Shown here in pieces: positions 1-7,734 of a stretch of DNA of 64,000 bases; the first letter of the stretch is position 1, and each line of letters opens with the position of its first letter. A program made the position numbers and the translations under genes. Source of the stretch: Hornefia butyriciproducens. GTDB taxonomy: Bacteria; Bacillota; Clostridia; Peptostreptococcales; Anaerovoracaceae. The notes under the pieces were generated by a model. That model was not told the origin of the DNA. It made no database searches and was given only the letters and a program-made list of their open reading frames with translations. Where the stretch lies: assembly GCF_009695915.1 (NCBI RefSeq), contig NZ_VUMZ01000007.1, forward strand, positions 81,653 to 145,652. Reading direction: 5' to 3'.

Positions 1-464
1 TCTTCTCTCTGCTCAGGATCGCCGATGCGCCACATGATGACCGCATCCTCTCCATCGTCTTCGTAATAATTCGGCCGGGTTCCCACAGAGCGGAAGCCGA
101 ACTTTTCATAGAGATGCTGCGCCGCCACATTCCCGGCCCGCACCTCCAGCGTATGACTTTTGACGCCTGAATCCTCCGTCACACGAATCAGCGCACTCAT
201 CAACAGAGAAGCCACATGCTTTCCCTGATACTCCGGGAGCACCGCCACATTGTTGATATGACCTTCCTCCCGGATATTCCAGACACTCACATATCCGATC
301 AGGCAGCCGTCCTTCTCCGCCACAATATACAGAGCCTTTGGATTCTCTTCCAGATCCCGGCGGAGGGAATCGAGGCTCCAGGGCACGCTGAAACAGGCCT
401 GCTCAATGCGTTCCAGACCTTCTGCATCTGCCGGTTCTCCTTTTCGTATGATCAGCTGTATCAT
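1..464 (-). CDS. rimI: Ribosomal-protein-alanine N-acetyltransferase RimI (3' end outside window)
   Basis: GNAT-fold acetyltransferase expected to acetylate the N-terminal alanine of ribosomal protein S18 using acetyl-CoA. The visible 154 residues begin MIQLIIRKGEPADAEGLERI and include a GNAT acetyl-CoA loop of the Q-x-K-x-V-A type near residues 82-87 and the tail pattern NVAAQHLYEKFGF typical of RimI. The ATG follows the tsaB stop codon directly, so the two are translationally coupled. No stop appears before the window edge; family proteins are about 150 residues, so only a few residues are missing. The tsaE-tsaB-rimI order is a widespread bacterial cluster, which supports the assignment over a generic GNAT. 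Confidence 0.9.
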   Translation of the reverse strand, partial: MIQLIIRKGEPADAEGLERIEQACFSVPWSLDSLRRDLEENPKALYIVAEKDGCLIGYVSVWNIREEGHINNVAVLPEYQGKHVASLLMSALIRVTEDSGVKSHTLEVRAGNVAAQHLYEKFGFRSVGTRPNYYEDDGEDAVIMWRIGDPEQRE

Positions 465-1184
465 TTACCTGCTCCTGAATTTCGCCATTTTTGCTTCCCT
501 CAGCCTAGCCAGGGTCCCGTCGCGCAGCTTCTGCTCCGCCTCGGTCTCCCTCATATACCGGGGAAGCAGTTCCTGATAGCTCACGATTTCGCCGGCCTCC
601 AGCTTCTCCGCCGCCATCCGCACAGTAAGCGCCGCCGTCGGATACCGTTCTTCCTTGTCCGCGAGATCGAACCCTGTCAGCAGTTCACGGCCCGCGTCGA
701 TTCCGTCTCCGTAGAACAAAGGCCTCACCGACTCCTCACGGATCCTGTCCAGAACCTCTGTCAGCATATACGGACCCGGCTTCAGAATATCTTCTCCGTT
801 CGCATCGAAAACAGCCCCGTAGACCTGTCCCCGACGGGCGTTGAAAATCACCGCGACAGGCCTGGTCCCGTCACAGCAGAGGCGAAACTGGTCCAGCGCT
901 CCCACCGCCACAGCAGGAATTGACAGCGCCTGCGCCATCGCCCGCGCCGTGGAAACGCCGATTCGTATGCCGGTATACGAGCCCGGTCCTACAGAAGCCG
1001 CGACCGCCCGTAGCTCCCGGGGTGATATTCCATTCTCCGTGAGCAGCTCCTGCGCCATCTCTGCCAGCCTTCGCAGATGCCCCATCGGCTCCTCCATCCG
1101 CTTCATCGACAGCTGTCCGGTCTGCGGATCATACAGCGCCACCGAGCCGACCGGTCCGGTGGTTTCGATTCCTAAAATGTACAT
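465..1184 (-). CDS. tsaB: tRNA threonylcarbamoyladenosine biosynthesis protein TsaB
   Basis: Cytoplasmic partner of TsaD in forming t6A37 on ANN-decoding tRNAs. The 239-residue product starts MYILGIETTGPVGSVALYD, the ASKHA-fold opening strand of TsaB, and has the VAASVGPGSYTGIRIGVSTA segment characteristic of the family near residues 60-80. Length is normal. Its start overlaps the end of tsaE by 13 bp and its stop abuts rimI, so the three form one transcript. It carries the usual TsaB role as a TsaD-binding scaffold without the TsaD metal site. Confidence 0.95.
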   Translation of the reverse strand: MYILGIETTGPVGSVALYDPQTGQLSMKRMEEPMGHLRRLAEMAQELLTENGISPRELRAVAASVGPGSYTGIRIGVSTARAMAQALSIPAVAVGALDQFRLCCDGTRPVAVIFNARRGQVYGAVFDANGEDILKPGPYMLTEVLDRIREESVRPLFYGDGIDAGRELLTGFDLADKEERYPTAALTVRMAAEKLEAGEIVSYQELLPRYMRETEAEQKLRDGTLARLREAKMAKFRSR

Positions 1185-1591
1185 TGACAGATCCGCTCTC
1201 CTTCCTGTTCTCCGTAGCTTATGAAGATTACCTTTGTCTCATCGGGCAGAAGTTCCGCAATCTGATCCGCCCACTCTATGACGCAGACCCCGCCGGCATC
1301 GAAATATTCCTGCGCACCGGTCTCCAGCAGTTCTTCGCCGTCCTTCAGCCGATACACATCGAAATGAAACAGCGGGATCCGTCCGCTGCGGTATTCCTTC
1401 ACGATTGTAAAAGTAGGGCTGGTGACAGGTTCAGTAACCCCCAACCCCCGGGCAATCGCACGGGTCAGCGTCGTTTTCCCCGTTCCCAGATCACCCACCA
1501 GCGCTACAATATCTCCGGGATTCAGCTGTTCAGCCAGCTGCCTCCCGAACTCTCCGGTCTCCCGTTCGTTTCTGATCCGGACAGTTCTCAT
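1172..1591 (-). CDS. tsaE: tRNA threonylcarbamoyladenosine biosynthesis ATPase TsaE
   Basis: Small P-loop ATPase that drives turnover of the TsaBD complex in t6A synthesis. Walker A GDLGTGKTT lies at residues 33-41, followed by the family pattern VTSPTFTIVKEY and the HFDVYRL strand; a tryptophan-containing VIEWADQ segment follows. At 139 residues it is full length. The start codon overlaps the upstream S-component gene by 4 bp (ATGA type) with a GGAGG site just before it, and the end overlaps tsaB by 13 bp. Coupled translation with tsaB fits their joint function. Confidence 0.95.
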   Translation of the reverse strand: MRTVRIRNERETGEFGRQLAEQLNPGDIVALVGDLGTGKTTLTRAIARGLGVTEPVTSPTFTIVKEYRSGRIPLFHFDVYRLKDGEELLETGAQEYFDAGGVCVIEWADQIAELLPDETKVIFISYGEQEGERICQCTF

Positions 1592-2145
1592 CGGGCTCCG
1601 TCCTCCGCCCTGTGTATCACGTTGGATATTTTTTTGTACACAAAGAATGTTACGACCGCGTTTATCCCCGCCTTGGAGAGGTTAAAGGGAATGATGGCCG
1701 GCAGCATAAGCGCCACCACCGCCTGGCGCTGCATTCCGTAAAACAGCGGGTCGATGATGTAATTCATCAGCGCCATCACCGCTGTCATCGTCAGCGTTCC
1801 CAGAATCAGCGCAAGCACCGCACTCTTCTTTGTACGGTTCCTCCGGTACAGAAGCCCCGCCACAACAGCGAAGCATCCCGTCGCCGCCACATGCATCAGA
1901 AACCCGACCCATGTGTCCTGCCCCAGGATAAACGCCTGAACAAAAGCCGCGAGCACCGTGACAAGCAGTCCGGCAAGCGGGCCGAAGGCAAAAGTCGCGA
2001 TCAGAACCGGCACGTCCGCCAGCTCGTATTTGAACGCGGGGAACAGCGGAAAGGGGAAGGACAGAAAGACCAGCACGCAGGAAATTGCGGTCAGCATGGC
2101 CAGCGTCGTCATCTTCACCCGGTTATATCTTGAATTCATTCTCAT
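1588..2145 (-). CDS. ECF transporter S component, RibU-like (riboflavin uptake)
   Basis: Predicted integral membrane substrate-binding subunit of an energy-coupling factor transporter. It has about six hydrophobic segments in 185 residues and the pattern SFPFPLFPAFKYELADVP, followed by FAFGPLAGLLVT, which matches riboflavin-type RibU S-components. No EcfA/EcfT genes are nearby, so it would use the shared group II module encoded elsewhere. GGAG lies 9 nt before the ATG. It sits 20 bp after pepV and overlaps tsaE by 4 bp, so it is cotranscribed with housekeeping genes. No FMN riboswitch fits in the 20-bp gap. Substrate is inferred from family resemblance only. Confidence 0.82.
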   Translation of the reverse strand: MRMNSRYNRVKMTTLAMLTAISCVLVFLSFPFPLFPAFKYELADVPVLIATFAFGPLAGLLVTVLAAFVQAFILGQDTWVGFLMHVAATGCFAVVAGLLYRRNRTKKSAVLALILGTLTMTAVMALMNYIIDPLFYGMQRQAVVALMLPAIIPFNLSKAGINAVVTFFVYKKISNVIHRAEDGAR

Positions 2146-2165
2146 ACAGGTTACTCCGAAACAAA

Positions 2166-3602
2166 TTACTTCAGCGAGAAATCCTCACTGCTGAGACGAT
2201 ACAGCGTCTCAGTATAAATATCGATCATCTGGAAGAAACGGTCCGCTGCAATCTTCTCATTTCTCTGATGCATGATGTCCGGATCCCCCGGGAAAAGACC
2301 TCCGAAGGCCACCATATTGGGACACGCCTTCGCATAGGTTCCTCCGCCGATGACCATAGGGCCGTGCTCTGTATCCCCCGTCTTCGTCCGGTAAATATCC
2401 ATCAGTGTTGTGATCAGCGGGCTGTCCGGCGGGAAGTAAAGCGGGTTCTGGTTCCCGTTCTTCACCAGCCCGAGATTGTACCTGTCCAGAATCGGCATGA
2501 CAGCCTGATAGAGCTGCTCCACGTCCACAGTGACCGGGTAGCGAACGTTCAGTTCTATGGCGATGCTCTCCTGATCGTAGGTGACGATGCCGTTGTTCAT
2601 GGTCAACTTTCCGGAGGCCTCGTCCTCGAATCCGATATTCATCCCCTCGCCGCTGCACTGAAAGCCGATGTGATGATTGTAGAATTCGATGAATTCGTTG
2701 ATGTCGTCACTGGCGAAATTCAGCCTTCCCAGGAATCCGAACAGTACGGATATCGCGTTCAGTCCGTCCTGCGGGGATGCGCCGTGACAGGCCTTTCCCT
2801 CTGCGGTGATCTCCAGCGCCTGACCGACACCCTTCGCCTTCAGCCGGTATCCGGTCTCCTCGCGGTATTCGGCCAGTTCGTTCCGGATATGGTCGTAGGT
2901 CTCTTTGAAATCACTTTTCACAACAGCTCTCGCGGCGTCCGGAACGATGTTCCGTGCGGTGCCTCCTGACAGGCGGCTGAGCTGCAGACCCTTCGCAGGG
3001 CTCTTTGGAAGCTTCTTTGCAATTTCCAGATCACAAAGCCCTTTTTCGCCGTTGATTACCGGGAAATCCCCGTCCGGCGTGATTCCGAAGTCAGGCGCCT
3101 TGACACGTTCCAGGTAATAATCCATTCCCTTCCAGTTGGTCTCCTCATCCAGACCCAGAATCAGGCGGATCCGCCGCTTCGGTTCGTACCCCGCGTCCTT
3201 CAGCGCCTTCATAGCGTAGAACGCCGCTACCACGGGGCCTTTGTCGTCCGTCGTGCCTCTGCCTGTAATAAATCCGTCTTTTTCTTCTCCGCCGTAGGGA
3301 TCGAAATCCCACTCGCCGAGGGCCGGCACCACATCCAGGTGTCCGACCACGCCAAGGGTCTCCTCACCTTCGCCGAAATCGATGTGCCCGCCGTAATGAT
3401 CGATGTCCTCTGTCCGGAATCCATACTCTTCTGCCTTCGAAAGCATATACGCAAAAGCATCCTGTACGCCCTGCCCGAATGGAAAAAATTCCCCGGACGC
3501 AGACGTGACAGGATCCCCCGCATCGCTTTTGATTCTGATCAGTTCCTTCAGAGTACGGACCGCCGGGCCTTTCTGCTGTTCCACATACTGCGCCAGGTTC
3601 AT
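2166..3602 (-). CDS. pepV: Dipeptidase PepV (M20 family metallopeptidase)
   Basis: Cytoplasmic di-zinc peptidase that cleaves dipeptides and some N-blocked amino acids. Motifs in order: GHLDVVPALGEWDFDPYGG (zinc His and Asp), GRGTTDDKGP (bridging Asp), and LGLDEETNWKGMDYYL (general-base and ligand Glu pair), all in the Sapep/PepV pattern; the lid domain follows and a late IGGGTYAK-type segment is present. About 478 residues, normal for PepV. The ATG at 3602 was chosen over an in-frame GTG two codons earlier because AAGGAG lies 5 nt before it. First gene of the run that continues through the S-component to rimI. Confidence 0.93.
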   Translation of the reverse strand: MNLAQYVEQQKGPAVRTLKELIRIKSDAGDPVTSASGEFFPFGQGVQDAFAYMLSKAEEYGFRTEDIDHYGGHIDFGEGEETLGVVGHLDVVPALGEWDFDPYGGEEKDGFITGRGTTDDKGPVVAAFYAMKALKDAGYEPKRRIRLILGLDEETNWKGMDYYLERVKAPDFGITPDGDFPVINGEKGLCDLEIAKKLPKSPAKGLQLSRLSGGTARNIVPDAARAVVKSDFKETYDHIRNELAEYREETGYRLKAKGVGQALEITAEGKACHGASPQDGLNAISVLFGFLGRLNFASDDINEFIEFYNHHIGFQCSGEGMNIGFEDEASGKLTMNNGIVTYDQESIAIELNVRYPVTVDVEQLYQAVMPILDRYNLGLVKNGNQNPLYFPPDSPLITTLMDIYRTKTGDTEHGPMVIGGGTYAKACPNMVAFGGLFPGDPDIMHQRNEKIAADRFFQMIDIYTETLYRLSSEDFSLK

Positions 3603-3711
3603 GTCCACTCCTTCCGATTCACGATTCTGCCGTTTCCTGTTTTCCTTTCGCTCCGTCAGCGCTCTCCCGCGGTTTCACCGCCGTGACGCGCATCCCTGAA
3701 GCGGCGCGGAA

Positions 3712-3936
3712 TCAATCAACAGCCTCTACACCTTTAATTTCAGGAACTGCCTCCTGCAGGATCTGCTCCACGATTCCCTTCAGCGTCATTCTGGCGCCCG
3801 GGCATCCCGCGCAGTGTCCCATCAGTCTGACCCTGGCGATATTGTCGCCGGTAACCTCGACCAGCTCGATATCTCCGCCGTCTCTGGCAAGCACCTGTTT
3901 TACATCGGCCAATGCCGCATTGATTTTCTCTTCCAT
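3712..3936 (-). CDS. NifU-like C-terminal domain Fe-S scaffold protein
   Basis: A 74-residue stand-alone NifU C-terminal (Nfu-type) domain. The core is MGHCAGCPGARMTLKGIVEQ with the CxxC pair that binds a bridging Fe-S cluster at a dimer interface. Such proteins are thought to carry or deliver Fe-S clusters; which enzymes it serves is not shown here, although this anaerobe encodes several Fe-S proteins in the window. A GGAGG site lies about 9 nt before the ATG. It has its own upstream sigma-A promoter and is followed by 109 bp before pepV. Confidence 0.92.
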   Translation of the reverse strand: MEEKINAALADVKQVLARDGGDIELVEVTGDNIARVRLMGHCAGCPGARMTLKGIVEQILQEAVPEIKGVEAVD

Positions 3937-4057
3937 ATTATATATCCTCCATTTTTCAGTCTGTGATTTTCGCTTATGTAATGTCTATACCCACAACCCG
4001 CTCTCCGCAAACACAAAGTATTTCCCGTTCCGCCGGCGCGGGCTTCAACACTCATTC

Positions 4058-4086
4058 ATTATACTAATCCCGGCGAGGAATGTAAA
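4058..4086 (-). promoter_or_regulatory. Sigma-A promoter of the NifU-like gene
   Basis: On the minus strand TTTACA (4086-4081) and TATAAT (4063-4058) are separated by exactly 17 bp. Transcription would start near 4051, giving a leader of roughly 115 nt before the NifU-like gene. Confidence 0.75.
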
Positions 4087-4118
4087 CCCTGTTGAAACCG
4101 TTTTTAATCTTTTCACCC

Positions 4119-4157
4119 AAAAAACCGCGGCAATATTTTTCATCCGAAAAGCCGCGG
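4119..4157 (-). terminator. Intrinsic terminator of the ECF-regulated cluster
   Basis: Minus-strand stem GCCGCGG/CCGCGGC-type arms (7 bp, at 4125-4131 and 4151-4157) followed by six T residues. It lies about 50 bp after the last gene of the 4.2-7.4 kb cluster. Confidence 0.8.
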
Positions 4158-4204
4158 CAATAACAACGTCTCTCTCCGAATCCCATTCTGAAGGCGCCTT
4201 AATT

Positions 4205-4492
4205 TTATCCTTCGCCGTAATACTTCACAAATTTCAAAGGTCCGAAGTGATATACAATCCAGGTTGTCAGTGTCCCCTGCGTGGCCTTTTCAACCGGCGC
4301 ATTCTTTGTAATAACATACAGATCTCTGTCGCGGGTCGCTGCGTCAGACGCTTTATACTGCATCGTAACTGCACTCGCAGGCGAATGCGTAAACACCGCG
4401 GCCCTGAACATGAATCCTGTAGAGCAGACTGCAGATACAGCAAGAATCAAAACAACACCCAGAATCACAACAGTTTTTTCCTTTTTTGTCAT
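4205..4492 (-). CDS. Small membrane-anchored or secreted protein, function unknown
   Basis: A 95-residue protein with positively charged N terminus MTKKEK and one hydrophobic segment (about residues 7-27) that could be a signal or anchor. The remaining ~65 residues are polar and end in FGPLKFVKYYGEG. I recognise no domain. The start at 4492 is preceded by AGGGGGTG at good spacing; a longer reading to 4546 has no ribosome site. It is the last gene of the ECF sigma cluster, 19 bp after the amidase and just before a terminator, which suggests it acts with the secreted products of that cluster. Confidence 0.7.
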   Translation of the reverse strand: MTKKEKTVVILGVVLILAVSAVCSTGFMFRAAVFTHSPASAVTMQYKASDAATRDRDLYVITKNAPVEKATQGTLTTWIVYHFGPLKFVKYYGEG

Positions 4493-4511
4493 AACTTTCA
4501 CCCCCTGTTGA

Positions 4512-5141
4512 TTAGAACTTAAGAGCCCTATATGAAACTGCACCACTTATATTTTTTACCGGTTCATCCAATCTGTCCTTACTATGCCCACAGTACTTTC
4601 TTGCTCCTTTAGAACCTCCTGTAATAATAATCGAATGGAACCATTTCCCATCACCATTTTTTAATTGAACTACGTCGCCTATTTTTGCGCCATTATGAAG
4701 CTTCGCCTTGCTCGAATAGCTCGCAGTTGCTATACCCTTATTTTTCCAGTATGTATAAAAATCACTTACACGAATAAATGATGTACTTTCCTTCCACCTA
4801 TATATGTAATGATTTGTATGCCATTCTTCATAACGCACACTATACCAGTACTTTGTAGTGTCTTTCACTCCCACCGGAATTGAAGACGGTTTACTCATAG
4901 ATTTGCCGCCCGCTTTTACACACTGTGAAACAAAGTTCGTGCAATCAGCGCTATGAGACTTATATTTAGAATTCCTTGATTTTGCCCATTTCTTGGCATA
5001 TTTTACCGCATCCGAGTCATTATATCCATTTGGTTCTATGGATTCATTAAGAACATTATCATACTTTTCTTCTGCGGCCATTTCCTCACGAGCCTCTTCT
5101 TTGATTAAATCAATAGTTTTATCTTGCTCGTCTTTATTCAA
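4512..5141 (-). pseudogene. Amidase_6-type cysteine amidase domain, downstream half of a frameshifted secreted protein
   Basis: This frame carries a putative amidase domain (PF12671 type): an AVKYAKKWAKS...DCTNFVSQCVKAGG segment with the likely catalytic Cys, aromatic substrate-pocket residues, and a later WFHSIIITGG segment with the likely catalytic His. Such domains cleave peptide or cell-wall-related amide bonds outside the cell. In this frame the only possible start is a TTG with no ribosome site, directly at a run of seven T residues. A -1 shift at that run joins the upstream frame (signal peptide plus linker) seamlessly to this one. It is therefore either a frameshifted gene, an assembly error, or a product of ribosomal slippage; described as a broken gene here. 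Confidence 0.72.
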
Positions 5142-5518
5142 AAAAACTTTTTATCTTTTTCAACAACTGCTTCTTGAACATTCAAATTGCTCAGATACTC
5201 ACTCGCATAAATCTTAATATCTTCATATTGAGGTAATTCCTTCAGGTTTTTATCATCTTCAAACATCAATAAGTCTGTCAAGTAGTCTACATACTCAATA
5301 CTACCAATTTCAATTTTTACATTATTTTTTTTAAAAAACAGTTCAATAAATTTTTCAGCATCTGAAACCCTATTTACTTTAAATGTGGTTAGCCGAGTAC
5401 TCCCGTTTAAATTCTCTTCAGTATCATCTGCAAAGGAAACTATACTCATCGCAAAAATAACTAGTAAACAGGACACAACACAAATAACTGAATATCTTTT
5501 AATACGATTTATTTTCAT
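5138..5518 (-). pseudogene. N-terminal half (signal peptide and linker) of the frameshifted secreted amidase
   Basis: Begins MKINRIKRYSVICVVSCLLV, a clear signal peptide with a likely cleavage after VSFA, then about 95 residues of charged linker ending VVEKDKKFF. AGAGGAG lies 5 nt before the ATG at 5518 (another ATG lies one codon upstream). The frame stops at UUU UUU UGA; the following sequence continues in the -1 frame as Leu-Asn-Lys-Asp-Glu into the amidase domain. Full-length relatives combine export signal, linker and amidase domain in a single chain of about this total size, so the two halves belong together. Confidence 0.7.
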
Positions 5519-5697
5519 CATCGCTCCTCTCTGATATTGTATTCTATAACGCATAATATATCAACTCAAACTGCAGCCGTCTCCTAAGTCATCGTCCTCA
5601 CCTCCCGCTTATAATAAAAACATTGCAGCTATATCCTTCTTTTCCAAATACACCCTTGCTATGTTTCTAACAGGCACACGGTATACATACACAACAT

Positions 5698-6132
5698 TCA
5701 ATGTTTCTTAGTTTTGCTGTAAATCTTTATAGTTTCGCTATCATCTCCGGTATATGTTATGACTTTTGTATATACGCGATATAGCCCGCCGGACACCGTC
5801 TTTGTTTTCTCTATGTACGTGACCCTGCTCGAACTGTTCTTCCCCCAGCTTTTGACAGTATTCCATTCATTGTCTTTTTTTTGCTGAAGATTCATCGTGA
5901 TTTTCACTCTATCTGCACTGGATTTACGAGTTATTTTAGCTGATGCTGTCGCCATGTCCCCTGAAATCGACAAATTCGTTGAGGCTGAGCTGATATATTC
6001 ATATTCATCTATTATTTTCTCCCCAGCCTGATGTTCAACATCTACCGCATAAACAGCCACAGTCCCCGATAAAACAACCACCAGCATAAAGCAAATAGCG
6101 AATAATGCTCCTCTGCTTACATTCTTTTTCAT
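5698..6132 (-). CDS. Small secreted protein, DUF6147-like
   Basis: A 144-residue exported protein: MKKNVSRG, a hydrophobic core (about residues 9-28) and an Ala-rich cleavage region, then the mature part with a stretch EYISSASTNLSISGDMATAS and beta-rich repeats ending in a basic tail. It resembles small secreted proteins of clostridia annotated as DUF6147; that name is from memory and not checked. GAGGAGGG precedes the ATG. The bipartite motif at 6178-6209 would start transcription about 40 nt upstream, so it is probably the first gene controlled by the cluster's own ECF sigma factor. Confidence 0.75.
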   Translation of the reverse strand: MKKNVSRGALFAICFMLVVVLSGTVAVYAVDVEHQAGEKIIDEYEYISSASTNLSISGDMATASAKITRKSSADRVKITMNLQQKKDNEWNTVKSWGKNSSSRVTYIEKTKTVSGGLYRVYTKVITYTGDDSETIKIYSKTKKH

Positions 6133-6177
6133 AATGCAAAACCCTCCTCGCTGTATTCTGAAATAACATTTCTATAC

Positions 6178-6209
6178 ATAATAACGAGGAGAGTCTCTGA
6201 AACGTGACA
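6178..6209 (-). promoter_or_regulatory. Candidate ECF sigma promoter upstream of the secreted genes
   Basis: Minus strand TGTCACG, 15 bp, TCGTTATTAT. The same two blocks with the same 15-bp gap occur at 7182-7213. Position about 45 bp upstream of the secreted protein start and downstream of the anti-sigma-like gene fits a promoter read by the sigma factor encoded in the cluster. No direct proof. Confidence 0.6.
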
Positions 6210-6234
6210 TCTTATTTTATTTTTTTTAATTTTT

Positions 6235-6882
6235 TCACTCTATCACCCGAATCAGCTCATCATAACTCACGTTGCCTGTCAAATCATAGACATACTTTCC
6301 ATCATCCCAAACGATTACCCAGGTATCTTCATCATGTATTGCAATTGCATCATGCCCATCAACTTTGAAGGTCTTACGTTCGTCGCTCTCAGCATTCAGA
6401 TACATCTTTGTATCATCTGCCACAGACTGCTGGAGCGCAATGAATTTACCGTCATGGTTCTCATAATTTACATAATAACCGCTGTCGTGCCTGCTCTCTT
6501 CCTTCACCGTGAACCCGTCGGGAATTTTCAGTTTTCGGATCTTAAATCCGCCAGTTTCACTGTCCGTATTCTCCCGATGGAATTCTATTATCCATTCTAC
6601 AGCCTTTTTTTGAATGTTCCAGATAACAGACGGCTTTACGATTGCGATTGAGACCACTGCCGAGGTCATCACAAGCGCTGCAATCACAGCGATAACCGCG
6701 GCTTTTCTTATTCTGAAATGCGGCACAGGGACATAGTGTCGCTCGGAGAACCTCACATAAGACAAAATTTTTTCTTCAAATTCCTCAGTGAAACTGTGTT
6801 CCGGCGAATTGACGGAGTCCTTTTCAATTGTGTTGATTTCTTCATCATATATCAATACAAGTGCTTCCCTTATTCTTTCCAT
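6235..6882 (-). CDS. DUF4367 single-pass membrane protein, probable anti-sigma partner
   Basis: 215 residues: an N-terminal cytoplasmic region of about 60 residues, one membrane segment (AVIAVIAALVMTSAVVSIAIV, about residues 62-83), and an extracytoplasmic DUF4367-like domain with IPDGFTVKEES and a YENHDGKFIALQQS strand, ending in WDDGKYVYDLTGNVSYDELIRVIE. DUF4367 proteins are commonly encoded directly after ECF sigma genes and are thought to hold the sigma factor until an external signal arrives. Its start lies 1 bp after the sigma gene stop, so expression is coupled. The anti-sigma role is inferred from arrangement and topology. Confidence 0.82.
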   Translation of the reverse strand: MERIREALVLIYDEEINTIEKDSVNSPEHSFTEEFEEKILSYVRFSERHYVPVPHFRIRKAAVIAVIAALVMTSAVVSIAIVKPSVIWNIQKKAVEWIIEFHRENTDSETGGFKIRKLKIPDGFTVKEESRHDSGYYVNYENHDGKFIALQQSVADDTKMYLNAESDERKTFKVDGHDAIAIHDEDTWVIVWDDGKYVYDLTGNVSYDELIRVIE

Positions 6883-6883
6883 C

Positions 6884-7408
6884 TTATTCTCCCAACCGTT
6901 TTTTCAGCATTTCCCGTCCTCGATGCAGACGTTTGCGAATTGTTTCCGGACTCACTCCGAGGAAAGCTGCTATTTCGACAGCGCGATATCCTGCCACCGC
7001 ATTCAGCCACAAAACATCTCTGTATTTTGCCGGCATTTCCTTCAAAACATCAACAACATCTCTCAGTTTTTCTGGCGTATTTTCGTCCGTCCCTGCATAA
7101 CCTCTGACCGGCTGTTCTTCATTTAACTCACCTGTAAAAGCCTTTCTTTTACGAAGCAAATCAATTGAAATGTTCTTAATAATAATAACGAGAAAATTTC
7201 TAGTTTCGTGACATTCAATCTCACCGATTTTTGAAAAATTCTTTGCCACGCGAAAAAAGGTTTCATTTACAGCATCTTCAGCATCTTCATAGTCTTCAAG
7301 GGCATTATACGCAACGTAAAACAACAGATTCTTATATCTGTGATACAGTTTCTCAAATTTTGTCTGTTCCTCAGGCGTATCTACAATCTGTAAGAAAATA
7401 GCGAGCAT
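6884..7408 (-). CDS. ECF-family RNA polymerase sigma factor
   Basis: 174-residue sigma-70 family protein with the two ECF domains only. Region 2 covers FEKLYHRYKNLLFYVAYNALEDYEDAEDAVNETF-type helices up to NISIDLLRKRK; region 4 contains MPAKYRDVLWLNAVAGYRAVEIAAFLGVSPETIRKRLHRGREML, the -35-reading helix-turn-helix. Coupled to the DUF4367 gene. A sigma-A promoter lies upstream at 7476-7504. Inside this gene, at 7182-7213, lies a copy of the same bipartite motif that precedes the secreted genes, which suggests an internal autoregulated promoter. Confidence 0.93.
   Translation of the reverse strand: MLAIFLQIVDTPEEQTKFEKLYHRYKNLLFYVAYNALEDYEDAEDAVNETFFRVAKNFSKIGEIECHETRNFLVIIIKNISIDLLRKRKAFTGELNEEQPVRGYAGTDENTPEKLRDVVDVLKEMPAKYRDVLWLNAVAGYRAVEIAAFLGVSPETIRKRLHRGREMLKKRLGE
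7182..7213 (-). promoter_or_regulatory. Second copy of the candidate ECF promoter, inside the sigma gene
   Basis: Minus strand TGTCACG-N15-TCGTTATTAT, identical in both blocks and spacing to the site at 6178-6209 although the 15-bp spacers differ. It lies in coding sequence for a conserved part of region 2, so codon constraint could contribute. If active, the transcript would contain the DUF4367 gene but no complete sigma gene. Confidence 0.5.
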
Positions 7409-7475
7409 CTGTCATCCCTCTCATGTTGCTGTCAAGGCTGCACAATATCGACAAAAAAGAAAATTTCTTCCTTTT

Positions 7476-7504
7476 ATTATAATTCTGCAGCAAAATAAAT
7501 GCAA
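7476..7504 (-). promoter_or_regulatory. Sigma-A promoter of the ECF sigma operon
   Basis: Minus strand TTGCAT (7504-7499), 17 bp, TATAAT (7481-7476). It lies about 70 bp upstream of the sigma factor start, which is preceded by GAGAGGG. Confidence 0.72.
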
Positions 7505-7623
7505 TATTTCCCCATATCACATAACTGCGTCGATAAGTTCTTTTTTCAGCTTTACCGCCGTCTTTAACCTGTTTCCCCCGCATCATTTTCCTCGCTTCTG
7601 TAATTTATTTGTAAAAAAATAAA

Positions 7624-7640
7624 ATTAGACTGTTTCTAAT
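7624..7640 (+). promoter_or_regulatory. Inverted repeat at the rubrerythrin promoter (possible operator)
   Basis: ATTAGA and TCTAAT arms (6 bp) around CTGTT, placed where the -35 element would be relative to TAGAAT at 7654-7659. Position suits a repressor such as a peroxide or iron regulator; it is not a clean PerR box. Confidence 0.4.
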
Positions 7641-7734
7641 CCTGATTCTGTGGTAGAATAAAAGTGTTACAGCAAATGATTGTGACAAACCGACATAAAA
7701 GTTTATATATTTTCAACCAAGGAGGTACATGATT

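Larger units (their letters stand above)
7409..7734. other. Divergent intergenic region between the ECF sigma gene and rubrerythrin
   Basis: About 320 bp, AT-rich. It holds the minus-strand sigma-A promoter at 7476-7504 and, on the plus strand, the inverted repeat ATTAGA-CTGTT-TCTAAT at 7624-7640 followed by a TAGAAT box at 7654-7659, probably the -10 of the rubrerythrin promoter. GGAGGT at 7721-7726 is the rubrerythrin ribosome site. I see no gene here. Confidence 0.6.

Noticed and set aside
2146..2165. FMN riboswitch before the RibU-like gene
   Set aside because: The gap to pepV is 20 bp, far too short.
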